From the NCBI GenBank assembly GCA_001970955.1, contig MPUH01001067.1:1-24855 (forward strand): a DNA stretch of 24,855 nucleotides. The letters are read 5' to 3'. The translations under genes were made by a program, and so were the position numbers. This document shows positions 18,334 to 24,855 of this stretch, in pieces. Numbering within the stretch: position 1 is the first letter of the stretch; each line of letters starts with the position of its first letter. Under the pieces are notes generated by a model. It made no database searches. It was not told where the DNA came from and saw only the letters and a list, made by a program, of their open reading frames with translations. This DNA is from Stentor coeruleus (taxonomy: Eukaryota; Ciliophora; Heterotrichea; Heterotrichida; Stentoridae).

Positions 18334-19579
18334 ATGGGAAATTTATTGCAGCCTTCTCCGAGCAACTACTTGCAGTCTGATGTGCATTCTAATTTGCTTC
18401 CTCTAACAAAATGTAAAGTCTTATTTAGGGACCCCTGCAGACATACTTAAAGTTCAACAGAGAATAGCAAAAATAGAGATACATCGATCAAGCTTTGTTG
18501 ACAAAGACCAAATTAAGATTTTATTCAAAAATACACCGATTTCAGGGCGCGAGTCACTAATTGTCCTTCATTTTACATATAAAACTTGCCAAAAAGTTGA
18601 TATCATGGAAGTCATGGCTGGGCTGATTACTTATGCAAGCTGTACATGGCAAGAAAAAGTCAAATTAGCACTGGATATTTTTGATTTTGATGAAAATTAT
18701 GTGATTACTTATGATGAAATGGTTGTTATGTGCAAATCGTTTTTGAATGGAGTTGGCATAATGACTCAGTCTTCATTGTTTAGCAAGTCAAATTTAGAAG
18801 CATTTGCAGATCAAGCATTTATTATGGCTGATGCAACACCAGATGGTCAAGTAACTTACCAAGAGTAATTTTTATGAAGGCTTCTTGAATGGATTGAAAA
18901 CAATCAAGTCCTTTCAAATCTTTTCAAGAATAATCAGCCAGAGGCAAATAACCCTAAAAAACGGCAGTCAATCATAGAAAAAATGGGTTTTGAAATTACT
19001 AATAGTGGTAACTATCCTTTTTCAGAAGGGCAAAGGCAAACTGCACGCCATCGTACTGAGCCTCGCAAAGCTGCTTATAAAAAACCGGAGGAAACAGATG
19101 AAATTATGCTGGAAATAAGCGATATTTTTAAAAAGCGGGCAAATTTTAGAGGAAAAATGATTGCAAGAGAACTTTATGATTCTATTTCTCATAACGAATT
19201 ACTCTATTCCTCTCGCGAAAGAATCCTATCAGAATTAAATTTCCGATTGACTAGTGAGGTGACTTTTGAAGAAGTAAAATCTTGCCTTGACAAATCTAAA
19301 TCACAAGCTAGTCTATTCAATAAACAACCAAAAGCCACACCATCTTTCACTATCACTAATATGTCAACACTTAAAGCTCTTTTCAGCAAGTATGATCTTA
19401 ATCATGATGGATTATTAAGCCTTCAAGAACTAAAAAAAGGCCTTCGAGATAATTTTTCAATTGAAACTATAGAAGAAATGTTTAAAGAATATGATTCAGA
19501 TGGCAACGGTATGCTCGATTTCGAAGAGTTTGTGCGGCTTTTCTCCCCAGATGGAGCTACAATCCCTAGTTCTAGTTAA
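18334..19579 (+). CDS. Four-EF-hand calcium-binding protein, probably N-myristoylated (three exons)
   Basis: This is a likely Ca2+ sensor. Exons 18334-18412, 18429-18864 and 18880-19579, joined across a 16-base and a 15-base intron, give 404 residues. The N-terminus MGNLLQPSP has Gly2 and a Ser downstream, as in N-myristoylation sites. EF loops: DFDENYVITYDE (about 112-123; Tyr at the usual Gly position), DATPDGQVTYQE (about 161-172; Thr at loop position 3), and two canonical loops, DLNHDGLLSLQE (about 344-355) and DSDGNGMLDFEE (about 377-388). A basic, Lys/Arg-rich linker of about 150 residues separates the pairs. The first half resembles calcineurin-B/CBL-like proteins and the last pair a calmodulin half. 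There is no kinase domain. Splicing supplies the N-terminus and bridges the two halves. Confidence 0.88.
18413..18428 (+). other. 16-base intron in the EF-hand gene
   Basis: GTAAAGTCTTATTTAG is the only 16-base intron found. Its A lies six bases from the 3' end, as in the 15-base ones. Splicing links the MGNLL N-terminus to the EF-hand frame through a Trp codon (TGG). Confidence 0.85.
18865..18879 (+). other. 15-base intron in the EF-hand gene
   Basis: GTAATTTTTATGAAG, with an AAG acceptor. It removes an in-frame TAA directly after the second EF loop and joins it to LLEWIENNQVLSNLF in the same frame. Confidence 0.87.
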
Positions 19580-19602
19580 TTAGCTATTACTTGATTAACA
19601 AT

Positions 19603-20079
19603 ATGGGCGCTAAAATATCTGAGGAAACTCAAGAAGAATTGTTTATGTTATAATACAAATTTCAAGGAATTGAAAAGATAGTAACTGAGTACTTGAGATA
19701 ATTTAATTTTTTGATTCCCTGAGCTCCCCAAAATGCGCTTTTCCAAGGATTATCTCTATATTCGACAAAAAAATGAAATATATTACTTTATGAAATTGTC
19801 ACAGGCTTTTTAAAATTTCCGAAACTTGCCCTGAAGAAGATTATATGACATAGAAAATAATAGAATATTTTAAATGGGAAATTCTTAAAATGACAGTTGG
19901 AAGACTTAACTAAGGAAAAGGATGGATTTCTTGATTTTATTAAACTTCCAGTTATTAATTTATAATTTATCATAATTCTTGGACACTACTTAATAGTTTA
20001 AACTTTTGAATATGGCTGATTTATTTCCAAATCTTTAGGACTGATAGAAAATAATATGAAAAAATTAACTTCCTGCTAA
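19603..20079 (+). pseudogene. Possible stop-interrupted gene filling the gap after the EF-hand gene
   Basis: ATG 19603 lies just downstream of the EF-hand stop. It opens a 158-codon frame to TAA 20077-20079 without frameshift. Inside are six TAA/TAG and five TGA codons. Open pieces read like protein: MGAKISEETQEELFML, NILLYEIVTGFLKFPKLAL and QLEDLTKEKDGFLDFIKLPV. By hand count G is commonest at codon position 1 (31, against 17 and 22). No TGG occurs in the frame; all Trp-like positions are TGA. The part around DFIKL is repeated at 13433-13476. A decayed copy of a gene family or element is likeliest; the stop number is near chance. Confidence 0.3.
19919..19976. repeat. Dispersed repeat copy B (pairs with 13414-13476)
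   Basis: GATTTTATTAAACTT (19933-19947) and ATAATTTATCATAAT (19962-19976) are identical to copy A with the same 14-base spacing, about 37 matches in 44 by hand count. AGGATGGA precedes both copies. Confidence 0.55.
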
Positions 20080-20121
20080 TTAAGAACTATAATTCTTCTA
20101 AATAAATTATATAAAATCCAC

Positions 20122-20814
20122 TTAAAAAGCTTTACTAAAATAATGTTGCTCGAGGATTTCCAATTCATCTTTTATCCTTTTTGCCTGGCCAAACAGCATA
20201 GTTGACTTCTGAAGTTCTGCGTTATTCTTTATGTTGTATCTTAAAACATCTACAATGCCCATATGCAAAAGTGAATCTCTATACATCTTCTGCGAGCTTA
20301 AAAGCCAGTCAAAAATTCTCAATATGTAAAATATAAATTCTACCTCTTTACTTTGCAATAGATTGTATAATATTTTAACCCCTTGATTTTCTATGAAGTC
20401 TAAATATACTTCTTGCACTCCAATAACTCCTGTCAATAGTGAGAGTGCGCTTATGCATTTTTCATAATCACAAGTTTTCAATGTATTTAAGCATACTTTG
20501 ACTACACCAAAACTCACGATTTTTTTCCTTATTGCAGGGACTAGACAGAAATGATCTAGAATTCTGAAACAAAAAAAAGAATAAGGTTCATTGAGCTGAC
20601 CTTGTTCAAGAAGTTGGCAAGCAAATGATGCAGAATAAATAGCGTTGATAATCCCTACGAGTTGTTTAACATTAAATTCAAGAAGTGTTCGATGAATATC
20701 ATGGAGTATATTAGCTCTGCTTATTGGTGAATTTGATGGACTGTATTTAGATATAAGGTCTAAAATCTGCTCAATTGCCTCTTGCTCTTTTGAATAATTC
20801 ATTTTAATTATCAT
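20122..20814 (-). CDS. Armadillo/HEAT-like helical protein, hypothetical
   Basis: The product has 230 residues from ATG 20814, or 226 from ATG 20802; the second ATG has the better A-rich context. No membrane helix is convincing. The protein is almost entirely short amphipathic helices of armadillo type, for example VVKVCLNTLKTCDYEKCISA, GVKILYNLLQSKEVEFIFYI and MGIVDVLRYNIKNN. Such folds are protein-binding scaffolds; in ciliates they are common in ciliary and cytoskeletal proteins. There is no enzymatic motif. It is divergent from the following coiled-coil gene, with about 490 bases between. Confidence 0.72.
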   Translation of the reverse strand: MIIKMNYSKEQEAIEQILDLISKYSPSNSPISRANILHDIHRTLLEFNVKQLVGIINAIYSASFACQLLEQGQLNEPYSFFCFRILDHFCLVPAIRKKIVSFGVVKVCLNTLKTCDYEKCISALSLLTGVIGVQEVYLDFIENQGVKILYNLLQSKEVEFIFYILRIFDWLLSSQKMYRDSLLHMGIVDVLRYNIKNNAELQKSTMLFGQAKRIKDELEILEQHYFSKAF

Positions 20815-20820
20815 AGCCAA

Positions 20821-21310
20821 ATTTTGATGAGAGAATAAAGAAGTATAGTTAATTATTTAATAAACTCAGGGACTAGGAAGGTTGCAGAATAAGAGCTGAT
20901 TAAATATTATTTTAGATTGAGTGGTAAGTTTAAAATTTTATGTTTCGAAGATTATAGGGTGGGGCTTTATTCTACTTATATACTTAGATATTGAATAATG
21001 ATGTGTTAGCAATCTTAATTTTATGAATGGCATATCTTATTATCTCACAGAATTTGTAACTAAGAAAAAATTAAGAGTTAAAATTTAATCAAACTCATCA
21101 TTACACTTAATATAGTTTATAATCTGAAAGTATTTTTATTCTAATTAATAATTTGAAGTAAGCTGAAGTTAAGTTTCCTTCAGAAAAATGCGAGATAATT
21201 GGTTGATTATATATATTAAATACTTTTAAACTATAAATTTAATATTGTAAGTCTTAATATGATAGTTAATAATCATGACATGATAATATCATAATAAAAT
21301 ATTAATACAA
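20821..21310. other. Divergent intergenic region
   Basis: This 490-base AT-rich region between divergent start codons must contain both promoters. No frame, repeat or RNA gene is recognised. Confidence 0.5.
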
Positions 21311-22333
21311 ATGAATAGCTTCAACAGATTTTCTTTGTCTAAGTCCAGCACTAGAATAAGTAAGACTCCAAGCACAAGTTCCTCTCTTCTAAGTACTCCA
21401 AATCATAGAAAAACTAAAACTTATTCTCTTCATGAGAGTTTGTCCTTAAAACAAGATTTATTATCAGCCTCACTGGCCAATTATTCTAAAGAATTGCAAT
21501 GTAAAATTCCAACTATTGCCAACAAAATGAGCCAGTTCGAAATGAAGCTGAGCAAAATAAGAAATAAAAAATCTGCAGTTCTTAAAAATTTACACTTAGA
21601 AAAGAATTATCAAAAGCAGTTTCTTATTTCTTTGAGAAATATACAAAATTATCAAAATCATGCTATAGAAATGATGATGAATGTTTCAGAAAACGAGGAA
21701 AAGACTTTCAAGACTAAAAAAAAAGAGGAAGAGATAAGCATGCTAACTAAAAAGAGCTGGGATATGGAGTATAAAATTTCAGAATTAAAAAATAAACTCG
21801 GATTTCTTAAAGAGAAAAAGACAAATTTGAGTGCTGAATTGGTTGAAATTCATGACTCTTCTAATATTATCGGGTCAGATTTTTATGAACAAAATTTACG
21901 AAAAGAAGAAAATAATATTAGCCAAGAAGAAATAACTAAATTGAAAGAATTCATTTCTTCAATCAAAAATCGTATTTTTTCTTATCTATCTTCAACAAAT
22001 AATATAAAAAAAGAAAACTCAAATCTTCAAAACGAAATAAAAGAGTCAAAATCATATTTAAGTAGTATTGAATCAAGAAATTTAGAAAGAAAGAGAGAAA
22101 TTAGCGATGAAAAAAATAAAATCAATGCTAAAACTGCATTAATGGAACTAGAAAATAAATTTATCGATGAACAGCGTAGAAAATATTCAATATATTTAGA
22201 ACTAGTTTCAAAAAAAATAGAAAAAATCAATAAATGCTTTCCCAAACAATCTGAAAAACTTCATAAAACAAGGATACCCCTTTCGACAGCTTCTGAAATA
22301 CAAACTAAACGCAGAAACCAGAGTTACTCTTAG
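21311..22333 (+). CDS. Coiled-coil protein, hypothetical
   Basis: The product has 340 residues, an ATG start and a TAG stop. The first 50 residues are Ser/Thr/Arg-rich and disordered (SKSSTRISKTPSTSSS), a style often phosphorylated. From about residue 60 to 310 the sequence is Lys/Glu/Leu/Ile-rich with heptad-like spacing, broken near residue 185, so two coiled-coil blocks are likely. The tail is basic (KTRIPLSTASEIQTKRR). No family is recognised; cytoskeletal or basal-body scaffolds have this form. It faces a second coiled-coil gene tail to tail with 8 bases between stops. Confidence 0.75.
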   Translation: MNSFNRFSLSKSSTRISKTPSTSSSLLSTPNHRKTKTYSLHESLSLKQDLLSASLANYSKELQCKIPTIANKMSQFEMKLSKIRNKKSAVLKNLHLEKNYQKQFLISLRNIQNYQNHAIEMMMNVSENEEKTFKTKKKEEEISMLTKKSWDMEYKISELKNKLGFLKEKKTNLSAELVEIHDSSNIIGSDFYEQNLRKEENNISQEEITKLKEFISSIKNRIFSYLSSTNNIKKENSNLQNEIKESKSYLSSIESRNLERKREISDEKNKINAKTALMELENKFIDEQRRKYSIYLELVSKKIEKINKCFPKQSEKLHKTRIPLSTASEIQTKRRNQSYS

Positions 22334-22341
22334 ATAATTTG

Positions 22342-23529
22342 TTAATTATGAGAAATGATTTTTTTTTCTAAAAAATTTATCTCCTGTTCCTTATCTAAGG
22401 CTTGAGAAATCAACATCTTAACTTTTTCTTGCTTGTGAATAAGATTGTGCTTATTTTTCATATCATTATCAATAATTTCTGCTTCAATTTCGTTTAAAAT
22501 TATTATGAGTTCATTTTTCATTTGTATACTTTTAAGTTTCCTTTCAAGTAATTGCTCCAGTTCATAATTCGTATTTTTAAGATTTTTTAATACAGTTGAC
22601 TTTTTGGCAAAACTGTCTTTAAGAATCACTATTTTTTCTTCTTTAGCATTAACAATAGTCTCCAAATCTTGTATTTTGTAAAATTTAGGCTTCATTTCGT
22701 ACACTTTTTGAAGGTTTTTTAATTCAAGGCTAAGATTCTCATTTTTTTTATATAAAGCGTCAATTGAATTATAATATTTATCAAGTTCAACCTTTTGATC
22801 ATCATTTGCTTTACTTTTACGGAGAACTTGTTGTTTATAAATATTAAATAAGGCTTCCTTTCTTGAAAAACTCTCCTTTTCAAAAAGAAATTTCCTTGAC
22901 TCTATTTCAAAATCTATTTTCATTTTCAAAACCATTTGCTTCTGTAATTTGCTCAGACTTGAATGCCTTGAAATAGTTTCTTCTTTAAATTCAATCTTGC
23001 ATAAAGTATTCTTTAAAAATTGTTTATGGGCATTATCCTTGGTAAATGAAAGTTGCTGTGTGTTTTCTGAACTTCTCGTCTCAAAACTGAAATCTTCTGC
23101 TCTTAAGTTTAGCTCTTCTTCTATTCCTTCTAACTCTTTTTCTTGTATTGATAGACTGTGAGCCTTAATAAGAAAATCATTGAGTCTCTGAAAATTTGTA
23201 TTTTTATACTGCGATTGAAGATTAGACCTTCTCAGCTTTAAAAGGTTTTTCCTTTTTTCCAAGTTAAGCATTCGGGTTTCTACTGAAAGTGCAAGTTCAT
23301 TGAGTTGTGCTTCTTTTTTAATGGATTGCTTGAATCTTGCTTGAACTTTTTCAATGCACTTTTGAACTTTGATCTTCTCGCTTACTATATCGTTTATGTG
23401 ATGTTTTATTGATAGCATTTTCTTATTATAAGAAGTTTGTGTTTTTACATTCTTTGGGCTTTTTATATCTGATCTTAGGATTGAACCTTGTAAATTTAAA
23501 ATATCTGGAGATCTACACGATTTGCTCAT
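22342..23529 (-). CDS. Coiled-coil protein, hypothetical
   Basis: The product has 395 residues, an ATG start and a TAA stop. The N-terminus is Ser/Lys-rich (MSKSCRSPDILNLQG). From about residue 40 nearly the whole chain is heptad-rich coiled coil (for example EKVQARFKQSIKKEAQLNEL and QDLETIVNAKEEKIVILKDS), with a short break near residues 140-170 containing SSENTQQLSF. There is no enzymatic or membrane motif. It resembles its convergent neighbour in composition and layout (disordered Ser-rich start, long coiled coil), so the pair may serve one structure; I see no clear sequence relationship. Confidence 0.77.
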   Translation of the reverse strand: MSKSCRSPDILNLQGSILRSDIKSPKNVKTQTSYNKKMLSIKHHINDIVSEKIKVQKCIEKVQARFKQSIKKEAQLNELALSVETRMLNLEKRKNLLKLRRSNLQSQYKNTNFQRLNDFLIKAHSLSIQEKELEGIEEELNLRAEDFSFETRSSENTQQLSFTKDNAHKQFLKNTLCKIEFKEETISRHSSLSKLQKQMVLKMKIDFEIESRKFLFEKESFSRKEALFNIYKQQVLRKSKANDDQKVELDKYYNSIDALYKKNENLSLELKNLQKVYEMKPKFYKIQDLETIVNAKEEKIVILKDSFAKKSTVLKNLKNTNYELEQLLERKLKSIQMKNELIIILNEIEAEIIDNDMKNKHNLIHKQEKVKMLISQALDKEQEINFLEKKIISHN

Positions 23530-24855
23530 AATGGTATTATATTTATAAGTAATAAAGCTTAGATAATTCTTTAATTATTTATAGTCTGATAGCATACAGA
23601 AAAAATAATAAAATCATTAAGTCATGTATCTATTAAAATTTATGGCATATAAATAGCACTAGTAATCTAGAATTTGAATGCTATAATAAAATAAAATTTA
23701 AATATAATCAATCAGAATAATTTCAAGGTGAATAAACTTTAGACTTCTTAAATACTATGCAGAATTCTTACGGTTGCCATGATTAACAGCAATTCAACAG
23801 AGTGATGAAACTAATAGAGAAAATAAAAATGAAAAAGTTGAAGAAACAAAAAAATTATCTAAAAAAGTTTGTTTTGGAAAATATGATAATATTTTTCCTT
23901 AAAAGCTTATTCACTATGCAATCTTAAAATTATTCACTTTAAACCTGTGACCTCGAGTAAAAAGTTTATGAGACTATGCTGTTTATATCAAATATAACCA
24001 AAATCTCATTTCCATTTCTGAAATTAATCTAAAGAAAGCTAAAATTAAAAAAATTAGCAAGCTATAATTTAAATGGTGAAAATAAAAAAAAATAAAGGTG
24101 TTAATAATTTTGTTGAAGACAATTTAAAATGTCTTTGTAAGGTAGTGTATAGCTGAAAATAATATTTTTCATTAAAAAAGTTGAGGTGAAATATTTGTGC
24201 ATGCATTGCATAAAGAGTTTGCTGAAAATTATTCTTTTGGATTAGGTTTTTTAAAGAATCTTTACAAGAGTGAATTTATTAATATGCTTTAAATAATACC
24301 AATATTGTCAAGTGGTTAAGATTATACATGTCATGCATAATAAATTGTATGCTTTCTACAATAATTTTTGCCTCTTTGAAATCATTTAATATTCCTAGAA
24401 AATTTATTTTGAATATTTAATTTATTGATGATAACTTAGACTTTTGAAATGTATTTTTTGTTAGGAAGCTGCTATTTAATATCACATTTTCATGCATTTA
24501 GTATATTGTTTGAGTTTACTATAAAAATATATATTTCTTTTACCGTCGAATTAATCTGAGGCTTAGAAGATTTGAATTTTTGTGAAAGGAGGTGTATTAA
24601 ATAAGCTTGATGCAAATTGATTATGCACTCAGTCAAGATAGATTAAAAGGTGTTAATTTCTGAAAAGGCTTAGAGTAAATTAATTTTGATAGTCGGCTTT
24701 AAATTTATAATATACAAAGATAATTTTTAAAGTATATCTTATTAATAATGGATTAAACTTTTTCTTATAAGATCTTATTTTTTTACATAGAAATTTTTAA
24801 CAAATTTTCATTAACTCTCAAAATCATCATATTTACTACCTAAAAATCTAAGGCC
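23530..24855. other. Terminal 1.3-kb stretch without an intact gene
   Basis: This AT-rich region lies upstream of the minus-strand coiled-coil gene. No standard-code frame of note is visible. AAAGGTGTTAAT occurs near 24097 and again near 24648. A frame from about 24073 to the window end has gene-like pieces (YALNNTNIVKWLRLYMSC, IIFASLKSFNIPRKFILNI) but about 20 internal stops, close to random expectation. No telomere repeat is seen. Confidence 0.45.

Larger units (their letters stand above)
19580..20121. other. Convergent intergenic region occupied by a stop-interrupted frame
   Basis: This 542-base region lies between the stop codons of the EF-hand and armadillo-like genes. Almost all of it is spanned by the interrupted frame at 19603-20079. 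No other signal is seen. Confidence 0.45.

Noticed and set aside
616..23529. A Condylostoma- or Blepharisma-type code for the whole window
   Set aside because: The long, well-recognised genes contain no internal TAA, TAG or TGA outside introns, so the standard code explains them.
24073..24855. 260-codon recoded gene running off the window end
   Set aside because: About 20 stops in 260 codons is close to random expectation, and a second frame of the same stretch looks equally protein-like.

Overview
The window looks like somatic (macronuclear-type) DNA of a heterotrich ciliate close to Stentor. It is AT-rich. Several genes only become complete when 15- or 16-base introns (GTAA...AG) are removed. 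The 14 protein genes read with the standard code: Gln is CAA/CAG, Trp is TGG, and genes end in TAA (12) or TAG (2). The protein families fit a ciliated protist. The species is inferred, not proven.

Layout, left to right: a possible stop-interrupted frame (1-655); a LITAF-like zinc-ribbon gene split by an assembly gap (616-1327); an LRRC23/radial-spoke LRR gene (1405-2388); a one-helix membrane protein (2707-3327); on the minus strand a DHHC palmitoyltransferase (3387-4355) and an AAAP amino-acid transporter (4486-5955); a gap with a 64-bp tandem repeat (6251-6375); a SAXO-type axonemal microtubule protein (6834-7604); an unknown basic protein (8135-8854, minus); an NT-C2 plus coiled-coil protein split by a second gap (9213-11642); an unknown protein (12321-12965, minus); a TTLL4/5-type tubulin polyglutamylase (13864-15873); a 2.4-kb stretch without an intact gene; a four-EF-hand, probably N-myristoylated protein (18334-19579); an armadillo-like protein (20122-20814, minus); and two convergent coiled-coil genes whose stop codons lie 8 bases apart (21311-22333 plus, 22342-23529 minus). 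The last 1.3 kb has no intact gene.

There are no operons, and genes lie on both strands. Three products belong to the ciliary axoneme or its tubulin modification (LRRC23, SAXO, TTLL). The DHHC enzyme and the N-myristoylation-type EF-hand protein suggest lipid-anchored signalling, but no direct link between them is visible.

The least explained feature is in the gaps. Several stretches hold gene-like frames broken only by TAA/TAG and TGA, at places where Gln and Trp would read naturally. They may be decayed genes, recoded genes, or chance in AT-rich DNA; by my hand counts the stop density of the longer ones is close to random expectation, so this is a lead only.
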